A stretch of DNA of 64,000 nt, from NCBI RefSeq assembly GCF_009363075.1, contig NZ_CP045293.1, positions 2,108,001-2,172,000 on the forward strand, read 5' to 3'. Positions 8,712 through 17,232 of the stretch are shown piece after piece. The notes under the pieces were generated by a model. The model did not search any database. It saw only the letters and a list, made by a program, of their open reading frames with translations, and was not told where the DNA came from. This DNA comes from Paenibacillus guangzhouensis. Lineage in GTDB: Bacteria > Bacillota > Bacilli > Paenibacillales > Paenibacillaceae. Numbering within the stretch: position 1 is the stretch's first letter; each line of letters starts with the position of its first letter. A program made the translations under genes and the position numbers.

Positions 8712-8766
8712 AGAGTCTCATGGAATGGAGTTAGCTAAGTGTCGCACATCAAGGGAAAATTTACCA

Positions 8767-10296
8767 CTAGTTTCCAAGTACTTCGAACTCGTAAATTCTG
8801 GCTGCTCCGTTGCCGTTCTGTTCCGCTTGCGTCACATATAATCGTACATACCGAGCCGTGAATGAAGCTACTTGACGAATTGTCTGATTGGCTGTGTTGC
8901 CAGTTACTGTATCAACATCTATCCAATTTGTACCGTCCGTGCTCTTTTGCAACTTGAAATTACGAGTATTATAGGCTGAAGTCTCACCTCCTGCTCCGGC
9001 ATGCTGCACTTCCCAACGACTGATAGTATGCGAGGCGCCCAAATCGACACTAAGCCACTTGTCTCCAGAAGCGTTGCCGCACCATTTCGAGTTGTTGGTT
9101 ATCGCGCCATCCACACCCAACGTCGGAGTCTCACCGGAAACGTTCCCATTAGAACTCGCAGTTTTATTTAACGTCAAATTAATAATGAGTCCGTCGGGTG
9201 GAACTACCTGCATAAGTACTGCGCCGCCGCTGGCTCCCCAAGATGAAGTCGTGCTTGTTGTCAAAAATTCCGGGAAATGATGGTAGGTTATACCTAGGGA
9301 ATTACGATGATTATACACGGTATTTGCATTGTTTTGCAGCCAACTAATTATATCGCTCAGGTTGTATTCTACAGCGAATCTTGCGGCGTAACGCGCAAAG
9401 ATGCCCTTGAATCCCGGCTGGTCAGGCGTTGCTTCTTCGGTACGCAACACATCAGTACCCGGAGCGGTCATATTGTTCTTTGTAAAATTTGCCGACAACA
9501 ATGCATCGTTATAGTATGATGTCGTTCCAGTTTTCTTATATAGCAGATGTGCCAGACCGATAAAAGTTCCCTGATTATACGTATAATTGGTATAGTCTAT
9601 AGTGCCGTCCAAATTCTTGTTATCCCCGACGCTGCCTGTGGATGTGTTAAACAACGTACCGCGCAACCATGTGTAAAGAGTAGAGGCTTTCGTTAAATAA
9701 GTGCTATCGTTAAGCGCATCGGACAGAAGCACTGCGGCAATTCCGGCAGGCGCAACTATGCAAGTGTTCTTTTCATGTTTTGAAGTGTTCCACCAAAGCC
9801 CTCCTCCAAGCACCGTATCATAGGCCCGAGCCCACACCTGATCAAAGATCGACTTCGCTTGCGTCCGATACTTCGTATCGCCTGTAATTTGATAAGCACG
9901 AAGAGAAGCGATCGTCATCCATATCATGTCGTCATTATAATCGCCAAAACCAGGAATCGAAAGCCAATTTGTTCCCCAACGGGCCACAACACCATCATAG
10001 AGATCTATTACTTGTTGCTTGTAAGTGTTGCTATGCGTTCTGTCATAAGCATCTTCGATAAGTTCAATTATTTCGGCAGTTTCCCAAAAGGAATTAATGA
10101 GACCATTACTACCATTTGTTTCTTTAAACTGTTTGGAAGTTGAATCATAAAATTGGTTGTTGAAATTAGTGATGACGCTATCCGCTTCATTTGCAACGAA
10201 TGCATTCGCATTCGTAACTGAAGCTGACGATACAACCAACAGAGAAGTCATACCCGCAATAACCAGTTTGCCAAGCGTTTTGAAATGGTCACTCAT
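8767..10296 (-). CDS. secreted GH76 endo-alpha-1,6-mannanase with F5/8 type C domain
   Basis: Predicted to cut alpha-1,6-mannan backbones outside the cell. Residues 1-32 are a signal peptide (hydrophobic VIAGMTSLLVVSSASV). Residues about 35-365 are the GH76 domain; the paired aspartates of the family are in YNDDMIW (Asp122-Asp123), and YNQGTFIGLAHLLY is another family block. Residues about 372-509 form a discoidin-like F5/8C (CBM32) domain, from NKTASSNGNVSGETP to RIYEFEVLG. It is the last gene of an operon with GH125 and a sugar importer, which fits extracellular mannan cleavage feeding uptake of oligomannosides. GGAGGAG precedes the ATG. Confidence 0.92.
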   Translation of the reverse strand: MSDHFKTLGKLVIAGMTSLLVVSSASVTNANAFVANEADSVITNFNNQFYDSTSKQFKETNGSNGLINSFWETAEIIELIEDAYDRTHSNTYKQQVIDLYDGVVARWGTNWLSIPGFGDYNDDMIWMTIASLRAYQITGDTKYRTQAKSIFDQVWARAYDTVLGGGLWWNTSKHEKNTCIVAPAGIAAVLLSDALNDSTYLTKASTLYTWLRGTLFNTSTGSVGDNKNLDGTIDYTNYTYNQGTFIGLAHLLYKKTGTTSYYNDALLSANFTKNNMTAPGTDVLRTEEATPDQPGFKGIFARYAARFAVEYNLSDIISWLQNNANTVYNHRNSLGITYHHFPEFLTTSTTSSWGASGGAVLMQVVPPDGLIINLTLNKTASSNGNVSGETPTLGVDGAITNNSKWCGNASGDKWLSVDLGASHTISRWEVQHAGAGGETSAYNTRNFKLQKSTDGTNWIDVDTVTGNTANQTIRQVASFTARYVRLYVTQAEQNGNGAARIYEFEVLGN

Positions 10297-10334
10297 TTTA
10301 AACTCTCCTCCTCAAAATGGGGTATTGATTTAAA

Positions 10335-10374
10335 GGGGATTCCATAATTCCGCTTCAATGACGCCGGAACCCCC
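10335..10374 (-). terminator. intra-operon stem-loop between the SBP and GH76 genes
   Basis: GGGGATTCC (10335-10343) pairs with GGAACCCCC (10366-10374); on the minus strand it is followed by TTTAAAT. It lies in the 96-bp gap downstream of the solute-binding protein. Such stems often protect the binding-protein mRNA or partly terminate, lowering expression of the next gene; that role is inference. Confidence 0.55.
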
Positions 10375-10392
10375 TGCGATTCAAAATGATTG

Positions 10393-11718
10393 TTAGTTAG
10401 CGCTGGCAATCACGCTGTTAATCCCTGTTTCCATTTTTTCCAAATCTCCAATTGGCGCTTTACCGTCAATCACGTTCTTAAAGGTAGAGTCAATGAACGG
10501 CGTCGCTTTAGCCGCCCACGTCTCCATGAAGCGGACCGGTTGCTTGTCAGCTTTGAGCATGTAATCGATCGCAGCGCCCACATCTTCATGTCCCGACTCT
10601 TTCAATTTGTTATAATAAGGCTTCGAGGAAGGTGCGTATGCCGTCGGAGCGACAGGGAAATTGACGAGCGCTTGTTCATACATTTGCGTGCTCACGAATT
10701 TAATCAATTTATAGACTGCTTCCGGGTTCGCCACTTTGGCAGGGCTTGCGAAGCCAACCGCATCATAGGTAGCGACCGGCTTATCCACGATCGGGCTGGC
10801 GACATAGCCGAAATCCAAGTCTTCGGCATTGCGGATGAAATCGTCAGCAAACCATTGACCCCCTCGGAACATCGGTGCTTTACCTTGCTTGAACAAAGCC
10901 GCGAACTGATCGGTCGGCTGATTGAAAGGCGCGATATATCCCCCAGCTACGCCTTCCCTATACATATTGACGAGATCGATAAACTTGTTACTGACCGTTA
11001 CCTTCTTCGCATCGGTGATGGAATCAGCAAATGGCGCATCGCCCGAAGACACGGAATAGTTCGAAAACGCGAACGGATCGTTCTGAGAGTCATAGAATCC
11101 GAACATGCCCGGTTTTGCCAGCTTCTTTGCAGCGTCCAACATCTCTTTATAGGTCCATCCGTTCTTTGGCTCCGGAATTCCCGCATCTTTGAACATTTTC
11201 TTATTATAGAAAATGCCATACGTATTGAGTAGCCCCGGAACGCCGTACAACTTTCCATCTACGAGCCAGTTGTCGATAATGCCTGGATAGAACTGATTCG
11301 AGAAGTCTTTATCCTGCTTGAATTTATCCGTCCAGTCGTACAGTTGCCCCTTCTTGCCGAAAATGAGCTCAGTATCATTGCCGGTGTAGAACACATCAGG
11401 TGCTTTATTGATCGACAGCAATTCATTAATCTTGTATGTATAGTCCTTGAGCGGTGATGGAAGAACCTCGACCGTAATGCCCGGGTTCTCCTGCTCGAAT
11501 TTCTTCAGATCCTTCTTGAACTCCTCTGTGAAATCCGCACCTTCCCACGTCATCATGGTCAATTTGATCTGTTCTTTACCCAATTCTGCCGGGGAAGTTG
11601 AACCTGCCTTCTCCGGGACCGTATCAGATGGTTTCGAAGAACTACAGCCGGCCAGCAAGCCTGCAATCATGACACTTATTGCGATAGAACTAACCGTTAC
11701 TTTCATCGCTTTTCTCAT
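10393..11718 (-). CDS. sugar ABC transporter substrate-binding lipoprotein
   Basis: The 441-residue protein is a family 1 extracellular solute-binding protein. It has a lipoprotein signal peptide with lipobox LLAGC (Cys25), then the type II periplasmic-binding fold (IKLTMMTWEGADFTEEFKKD, PDVFYTGNDTELIF, YGVPGLLNTYGIFYNKKMF, PMFRGGQWFADDF). It would capture a mannooligosaccharide outside the membrane and pass it to the two permeases encoded upstream in the same operon; the ligand is inferred from the GH76 and GH125 neighbours. AGGGAGGGAGG stands upstream of the ATG. The gap before it, 11719-11833, holds no gene. Confidence 0.93.
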   Translation of the reverse strand: MRKAMKVTVSSIAISVMIAGLLAGCSSSKPSDTVPEKAGSTSPAELGKEQIKLTMMTWEGADFTEEFKKDLKKFEQENPGITVEVLPSPLKDYTYKINELLSINKAPDVFYTGNDTELIFGKKGQLYDWTDKFKQDKDFSNQFYPGIIDNWLVDGKLYGVPGLLNTYGIFYNKKMFKDAGIPEPKNGWTYKEMLDAAKKLAKPGMFGFYDSQNDPFAFSNYSVSSGDAPFADSITDAKKVTVSNKFIDLVNMYREGVAGGYIAPFNQPTDQFAALFKQGKAPMFRGGQWFADDFIRNAEDLDFGYVASPIVDKPVATYDAVGFASPAKVANPEAVYKLIKFVSTQMYEQALVNFPVAPTAYAPSSKPYYNKLKESGHEDVGAAIDYMLKADKQPVRFMETWAAKATPFIDSTFKNVIDGKAPIGDLEKMETGINSVIASAN

Positions 11719-11833
11719 TTGAGAATCCTCCCTCCCTTAGGGTAATAAACACTTTGCTTGTGCATCAAATCCCCAGACTGCCGTTGCGCATGCCATAGTT
11801 TCAACTCTCACCTCCTTATCAAAGTCCTCGCTG

Positions 11834-12667
11834 CTATTTTAGACCTGCATTGTTCATAGAGCCGAGACCTTCCATGAAATATTTCTGGGCAACGAAGAAT
11901 AAGATAAGTGGCGGCAGCATATACAAAAGGTTGGTTGCCATAAACAAATTCCACGTCGTCCCTGTCGCATTCACGAAACCGCCGATCGCCAACGATAACG
12001 TCCATAATTTCTGATCCAGAATATAAACGGTTGGATTCAAGTAATCTCCCCATGCTGTCTGGAACGAGAGAATCGCCATCGTCACGATCATTGGTTTCGA
12101 CATTGGAACAATGATTTTTGTTAAGATTTGAAGATGATTGGCGCCGTCTATCTTGGCCGCTTCGTCATATGAGAACGGTATACTGCTGTAAAATTGACGT
12201 CCGAGAAACACATGGAAAGGGCTTCCAAAGAAAGCAGGCAAAATTAGTGGCCACCATGTGTCAAACAAATTCAACTTGGAGAAGATATAGAATACCGGAA
12301 TCAAGCTAACTATCGGCGGTAAAATGAGACTGCATATGAACAAATAAAACCATAAGTCGCGCCCTGGGAATTTGATGCGAGTCAGTCCGTAGCTGATCAG
12401 TACGGAGCTAAGCACCTGCCCAACCGTTACAGAAACGGATATGATCACAGTATTCATCAACGCACTTAAAAAGTGAATTTGTTCAGCGCCTTTCCAGAAG
12501 TTGCTCCACCGGAATTCGGTCGGATACCATTCCGGCGGTACTTTGAAGAGTCCATCGCTATTTTGCAGCGCAATCGTTAGCATCCACAAAATGGGATACA
12601 CCATCGACAGCGCAGCAATCAACAGAACAATGAAGCGTATTGATCGAATAGTGAAGCTCTGTGGCAT
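11834..12667 (-). CDS. carbohydrate ABC transporter permease, MalG type
   Basis: This inner-membrane permease of about 277 residues has six predicted membrane helices and the EAA loop DEAAKIDGANHLQILTKIIVP that contacts the ATPase. The C-terminal FMEGLGSMNNAGLK is typical of MalG-like proteins. I chose the ATG at 12667 (MPQSFTIRSIRF), which has AAGGAG and GAGGT upstream; the ATG eight codons earlier has none. It lies 31 bp after the MalF-type gene. No ATPase gene is present in the operon, as is usual in Bacillales, where an MsmX-like ATPase serves several importers. Confidence 0.93.
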   Translation of the reverse strand: MPQSFTIRSIRFIVLLIAALSMVYPILWMLTIALQNSDGLFKVPPEWYPTEFRWSNFWKGAEQIHFLSALMNTVIISVSVTVGQVLSSVLISYGLTRIKFPGRDLWFYLFICSLILPPIVSLIPVFYIFSKLNLFDTWWPLILPAFFGSPFHVFLGRQFYSSIPFSYDEAAKIDGANHLQILTKIIVPMSKPMIVTMAILSFQTAWGDYLNPTVYILDQKLWTLSLAIGGFVNATGTTWNLFMATNLLYMLPPLILFFVAQKYFMEGLGSMNNAGLK

Positions 12668-12698
12668 TCTACCTCTACTCTCCTTACCCATTAATTAT

Positions 12699-13601
12699 TC
12701 ATTGATAATGCACGTAACGATTAAGACGGAATGCAAAGATCGTAACGATCAGAATAATCACTACAAGCACCCATACCTCCGCCATCGCATAACCGAAATC
12801 ATGCCCGCCGAACGCTCTGCGGTAAATATCGAAGTTCATTAGATTGATATTCGGATTCACCGAATCCTTACTTCCATTCAACAGAGCCGGCTGAATGAAA
12901 GCTTGAAACGCATTAATCAAGCCAGTAATAAACTGCAGCAGTAAAATTGGGGTAATCATCGGGATCGTCACATGCCAGAATCGGCCCCATTTTGTTGCGC
13001 CATCGATCTGAGCCGACTCGTAGATATCGTTAGGAACCGATTGCAGTCCACTCAAGAAAATGATCATGTTCGCACCAACTCCCCAAAGCATCAATATAAC
13101 CAAGGACAAAATTGCTGTCTTCGAATCGTTCAGCCAATCGGGTCCCTCGATGCCAAACACACGCAGAACGTTATTAAGCAATCCGTATTGCGGTTGATAG
13201 ATGAACAACCACAACGTCGTCGAAGCGACAGCGGGTAGAACGACCGGCAAATAGAACAGTGTACGGAAAATTTTAACTCCAGCAATCGGTTTGAACAGCA
13301 ACAACGCCAACAGAAGCCCGAGTACAAGTCCGAGTGGAACACCCAATCCTGCGTACAAGAATGTGAGTCGGACCGAGCTCCAGAATAATGGATCAACCGT
13401 AAACATATGCACATAGTTTTTCAGACCGACAAATTTTGGTGTATCGAACCCGCTCCACTCAGTCATCGAATAGTACACGGACGATAGCAGCGGGTAAGCT
13501 ACAAAGGTGAGAAAACCGATGATCCCCGGCAAGATGAACAAGTAGCCAATCCGGATTTCATTATGACCGCGACGGGACGCTCGGGTGGATACTGGCTTCA
13601 T
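12699..13601 (-). CDS. sugar ABC transporter permease, MalF type
   Basis: The 300-residue permease begins MKPVSTRASRRGHNEIRIGYLFILPGIIGF. I chose the ATG at 13601 because GAGGAGGGAAG lies directly upstream; the longer frame to 13781 only overlaps the end of the GH125 gene. Six membrane helices are visible, and the EAA loop is YESAQIDGATKWGRFWHVTIP. It pairs with the MalG-type protein encoded 31 bp downstream to import mannan-derived oligosaccharides (inferred). The gene follows GH125 by 64 bp. Confidence 0.93.
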   Translation of the reverse strand: MKPVSTRASRRGHNEIRIGYLFILPGIIGFLTFVAYPLLSSVYYSMTEWSGFDTPKFVGLKNYVHMFTVDPLFWSSVRLTFLYAGLGVPLGLVLGLLLALLLFKPIAGVKIFRTLFYLPVVLPAVASTTLWLFIYQPQYGLLNNVLRVFGIEGPDWLNDSKTAILSLVILMLWGVGANMIIFLSGLQSVPNDIYESAQIDGATKWGRFWHVTIPMITPILLLQFITGLINAFQAFIQPALLNGSKDSVNPNINLMNFDIYRRAFGGHDFGYAMAEVWVLVVIILIVTIFAFRLNRYVHYQ

Positions 13602-13665
13602 GCAAACTTCCCTCCTCTTCTTGAAAGGCCCACTTCCATACAAATTCGCCAAACAGGCTATTGGC

Positions 13666-14892
13666 TCAAGCGAACCATGGTCGAGTAAATGTCTTAGGCT
13701 GCTGGGGATCAAAACTCTCGTGCATAAACCCCGTCTCCGCTGTCGTCTGGAGTAGCATTTGGATGATTTCGTCTCGCTCATCTTGATAGACCGACGTAAG
13801 ACCCTGTATAATGAGCCCGATATGCCAAACGTAACCTTCCGGCGTGTGCGGTGAGCCTACCCCCCGCGCATATTTGCCTTCATAATAGTAAGGGTTATTC
13901 TGGCTCAAAACGAAAGCGCGAGTATTCCGATAAACCGAGTCATCTGCCGCCCGATAGCCAAGATACGGAATCGACAGTAGACTGGGCACATTTGCATCAT
14001 CCATCAAGTTGTAGTTGCCGAATCCGTCTATCTCGTAGGCATAAATCGGACCATGAAATGGATGGTGAAAGATGCCGTAGGTTTGAATACCAAACTCGAT
14101 TTCGTCTCGAAGTTGCCTTGCATAGGACTCTAGTTCAAAGTCAAGGTAGATTTCCGTCGCAAACTCAATAATGTGCCCAAGTACGACCACGGCAAACATA
14201 TTTGCCGGGACTAGGAAGCCAAATTTGCAAGCATCGTCACTAGGCCGGAATCCGGACCATATCATGCCTGTATAGTTCGTACGGGTTCCTCTCCCTCGGA
14301 ACGGAATCGTATCCGACGGCAGCACGCGATGCTCTGCGCTTCGTTCGAAGGAATATGGCGATTTCTCATTATGATGCTGCTCCGTCTGCATTGTTTGCAC
14401 AATCAGACACAAAGCTTCATGTAATGTGTCATTGAACAGCTTCGTGTCGCGAGTTGCTTCCCAGTAATCCTTTGCCAATTGCACCGGATAGCATAATGAA
14501 TCGAGCTCGAATTTACGTTCCCAGATGTGTGGCCCCATCTCCGTAATATCTGTTTGATGTCCAGAGCCGTCCGGCTCTTTATTGAAGGCGTTTGCATAAG
14601 GGTCAAGCAAAATATACTGGGCTTGCCTATGAATTAACCCCCGAATCATTCTCTGCAAATCCTCATCTTCCCGGCTTGCTGCAATATAAGGCCTCACTTG
14701 CGCCGAAGAATCTCGCAACCACATCGCGGGGATGTCTCCGGTGATGACGAAGGTCGTATTGTCAGACAAAAGCTCAACGGTTGTCTCCAATGTATTCGGG
14801 TAGCACTTCCTAAACATCTCAACAAGCTCAGGTTGAGATGTAGAGAACTTTTTCTTGATCATATCGATCCTGTCATAGATCGAAGTGTACAT
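13666..14892 (-). CDS. GH125 exo-alpha-1,6-mannosidase, C-terminus cut by a nonsense codon
   Basis: GH125 (formerly DUF1237) enzymes release mannose from the non-reducing end of alpha-1,6-mannosides, here probably in the cytoplasm since no signal peptide is seen. Family blocks include ITGDIPAMWLRDSSAQVRPY, ERKFELDSLCYPVQLA, FRPSDDACKFGFLVPANMFA and MDDANVPSLLSIPYLGY. The start at 14892 has GAGGTGAAG upstream. The frame ends FTRPWFA-TGA, but in the same frame ANSLFGEFVWKWAFQEEEG follows, matching the usual family end, where a Trp stands at the stop. So a TGG to TGA change removes about 20 or more residues. It is the first gene of the mannan operon. Confidence 0.88.
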   Translation of the reverse strand: MYTSIYDRIDMIKKKFSTSQPELVEMFRKCYPNTLETTVELLSDNTTFVITGDIPAMWLRDSSAQVRPYIAASREDEDLQRMIRGLIHRQAQYILLDPYANAFNKEPDGSGHQTDITEMGPHIWERKFELDSLCYPVQLAKDYWEATRDTKLFNDTLHEALCLIVQTMQTEQHHNEKSPYSFERSAEHRVLPSDTIPFRGRGTRTNYTGMIWSGFRPSDDACKFGFLVPANMFAVVVLGHIIEFATEIYLDFELESYARQLRDEIEFGIQTYGIFHHPFHGPIYAYEIDGFGNYNLMDDANVPSLLSIPYLGYRAADDSVYRNTRAFVLSQNNPYYYEGKYARGVGSPHTPEGYVWHIGLIIQGLTSVYQDERDEIIQMLLQTTAETGFMHESFDPQQPKTFTRPWFA

Positions 14893-15136
14893 GTTCTTCA
14901 CCTCTTCGTATGTAGGTTTGATCCGATGAACAGATTGTATTACGAAAACATTTGGTATGTCAATATATTTATTCATAATATATTACAATCCAAACATATC
15001 AATACAAAATATCGTTGTAATATTTTCCCTCCTAGTTCCTAGATGTGTTCAGAATAACAATGCTTACAGTTCATATTGCAATCCTATAAATTAAATGGTA
15101 TGTTTGGTATATTATAAATAAAGAAGGATGAATGAG
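14893..15136. promoter_or_regulatory. divergent promoter/operator region of the mannan locus
   Basis: The 244 bp between GH125 and the regulator is AT-rich and contains repeated TTGGTAT words: ATTTGGTATGTCA near 14950, and ATGGTATGTTTGGTATATT at about 15094-15112. These are candidate operators for the divergently encoded regulator. TATTATAAAT at 15109-15118 could be part of the regulator's -10 region. No experiment supports the assignments; repetition and position are the only evidence. Confidence 0.4.
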
Positions 15137-16264
15137 ATGAGCGTTACCTTGTATGAGAAAATATATCAAGCGATCTTGAAAGATATTAAATCAGGTAAAT
15201 TAAAAGAGGGTGATCGAATCCCTACTGAATTAGAACTGGCCGAGCAGTTCAATGTGAGCCGCATTACATCGAAGAAAGCTCTCGGAATATTGTCGAATGC
15301 TCGACTTATCGAACGCCATCGAGGCAAAGGATCGTATGTCGCCAAGGTTTTGCCGGATCTGAATCAGCTGGAACTTTCTGAACCGCAACATGAAGCCCCA
15401 GAACCCCCTTCACATGACAACTGGAAGCTGATCGGCGTTATTTTGCCTGATTTTACTGAGTCTTTCGGCTCTAAGCTGCTGCGGGCTATTGAACTCAAAT
15501 GCGCCGAGCGGCACATACGGATGATTCTTAAGCTCACGCACGACAGCCGGGAAGAAGAAGAATTCTCCATTCGTTCACTTGTGAAGATGGGCGTCGACGG
15601 TTTGATTATTTTACCTGTGCACGGTGAGCATTATAATAGTGAACTGCTGCGATTGGTGCTGGATGGGTTTCCTCTTGTGCTGTTGGACCGATATTTAAAG
15701 GGTATCCCCGCCTGCTCAGTTTGCACCAATAACAAAAAGGCCGCTTACGAGCTGACGCAGCTGTTGACCGATAGCGGCCACAGCCACATCGCTTTCCTGT
15801 CTACACCACCCGAGAACACGTCCACGATCGAAGATCGGATTCTGGGTTATTCAGAAGCAATGCTGCATAGTGGGGTCGGCGTCGAGCACCAATATATCAA
15901 CACTGCACTATATTCAACTCTGCCGAACCATCAACACGAGGGGCATATTTTGAAGGACCAGCTCATGTTGAGAGACTTTATCGACCAGCATCCTCAGATC
16001 ACAGCCTTTGTCGTGTGCGAATATTTGCTTGCCGTCAATCTGCAGAAAGTCATACAAGAAATGCAAACGACAAGAACATTCGAAATTGTATGCTTCGACT
16101 CCATGGAGCATCCGATCTCCAGCCCCTTGTTCAGCTACGTACGTCAGGATGAAGTGACGATGGGTCACCAGGTGGTGGAGCTCTTGAACAAGCAATGGGA
16201 CAACAAAGAGGTGCCTACACTAAGCATTATTGAGCATTCGCTTGTTATCAAGAGCAACCGGTAG
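15137..16264 (+). CDS. GntR-type transcriptional regulator with LacI-type ligand domain (AraR-like)
   Basis: Residues 1-70 form a GntR winged helix-turn-helix (YEKIYQAILKDIKSGKLKEG, ELELAEQFNVSRITSKKAL, LIERHRGKGSYVAK). The rest is a periplasmic-binding-like effector domain (WKLIGVILPDF, MGVDGLIILPVHGEHYNSEL, LLTDSGHSHIAFLSTPPENTSTIEDRILGY). This is the architecture of AraR and relatives, sugar-responsive repressors. I prefer the ATG at 15137, nine bases after AAGG. Divergence from the GH125-importer-GH76 operon suggests it represses that operon and is released by a mannooligosaccharide. Confidence 0.92.
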   Translation: MSVTLYEKIYQAILKDIKSGKLKEGDRIPTELELAEQFNVSRITSKKALGILSNARLIERHRGKGSYVAKVLPDLNQLELSEPQHEAPEPPSHDNWKLIGVILPDFTESFGSKLLRAIELKCAERHIRMILKLTHDSREEEEFSIRSLVKMGVDGLIILPVHGEHYNSELLRLVLDGFPLVLLDRYLKGIPACSVCTNNKKAAYELTQLLTDSGHSHIAFLSTPPENTSTIEDRILGYSEAMLHSGVGVEHQYINTALYSTLPNHQHEGHILKDQLMLRDFIDQHPQITAFVVCEYLLAVNLQKVIQEMQTTRTFEIVCFDSMEHPISSPLFSYVRQDEVTMGHQVVELLNKQWDNKEVPTLSIIEHSLVIKSNR

Positions 16265-16915
16265 GCGGTTGCTCGACCTTAAGGAGAGTCCTCAGCCTCT
16301 CAACCGTCGCCCCTCTGGCAATGTACTTACCTCAAGAGAGACAGTTATGTTGCAAAAATATAATGTATAGAGTAGTTTCAAGCGCTGAGGATAATCGTTT
16401 CGCTGAGCAATCACTTAATCCGAATGATGATGATACAACGTGTGCTGCACAATATATGAAAAGAGATAGAACTGCCTTAAGTCCTGTAACTTAGTTGCTA
16501 GAATAATGTCGGAAGGGATATATTGGAGTATTTTAAAATGCTGATTAGTTATACAAATTAGACTATTTGAACAAACTTGATTATAGATGCACCTATAATG
16601 GATCAGTGGCAAATGTGGCTTGGTTAATATTATGGAAAAAGATACAATAATGATTTCAAACAATGATTAACATACAACTTCTAATTTAGAATGTTGGATT
16701 ATTTTTCCTAATTTATATTGACGATTATCGTTTTCAAAAGGCTAGATAGACTTTGATTATTTTTAGAAGTAGCATTTAGCTTCTCGTATAGCAATATAAT
16801 AAAGGTGTTCGCTTCGTTCATACACCTAGGGAGTCTGATTTCTCAATCAAGCCCTAATGGGAATGTTGCAATCCCTCCTTTGACTTCGGGCCAGATTGTC
16901 CCGAGCTATCTCTAT
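16265..16915. other. intergenic stretch without a recognisable gene
   Basis: AT-rich DNA after the regulator. Open frames here are short and lack ribosome binding sites. TTGACGATTATCGTTTTC near 16717 has dyad character but no assigned role. I see no gene. Confidence 0.5.
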
Positions 16916-16969
16916 CCAGATACAGAAATACCGCCCATTGTCCAATTAAGGCGGTATTTCTGTATCTGG
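16916..16969. repeat. 20-bp perfect inverted repeat
   Basis: CCAGATACAGAAATACCGCC (16916-16935) and its exact complement (16950-16969) enclose a 14-base loop. Neither side has a clear T-run, so a terminator is uncertain. A long perfect hairpin in a gene-free stretch just before a degenerate cassette repeat could be a mobile-element relic. Confidence 0.65.
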
Positions 16970-17009
16970 TATATACCGGACTATTTACACTTCCTATAAA
17001 AAAGGTAAA

Positions 17010-17082
17010 GCAAAACACGGGTGCCAACCAACTTCTCGGGACCTGCGTTGTAGCTATTTATAAACTAATAGTGTCCTGTTAG
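17010..17082. repeat. Cassette repeat 8, degenerate (palindrome relic and right box)
   Basis: AACACGGGT...ACCTGCGTT is a decayed form of the AACGCGG...CCGCGTT core, and CTAATAGTGTCCTGTTAG (17065-17082) is a one-mismatch right box. No left box is visible. A gene remnant ends inside the right box. Confidence 0.6.
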
Positions 17083-17200
17083 TGTTTAACCCGCTTCGCC
17101 ATGAATATATCTAAAGCCTGCTCAACATAGGTTTGTAATTTAAAGGAGAAGTAATGCCACCTGGTACCTCTTTCTTTTCAATGAACGGAACTAGAGTTGC
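17079..17200 (-). pseudogene. C-terminal remnant of an unknown cassette gene
   Basis: On the minus strand the frame KATLVPFIEKKEVPGGITSP is followed, after a frame change, by YVEQALDIFMAKRVKH and a TAA that is part of the right box (C-TAA-CAGG). The two pieces look coding and their order suggests one decayed gene end. The family is not recognised. Confidence 0.4.
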
Positions 17201-17232
17201 TTTTAATTGAATCCGCTTAGTATACAAATAAG

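Noticed and set aside
16805-16999. 64-codon plus-strand ORF
   Set aside because: It runs through the long inverted repeat at 16916-16969 and lacks a start signal.
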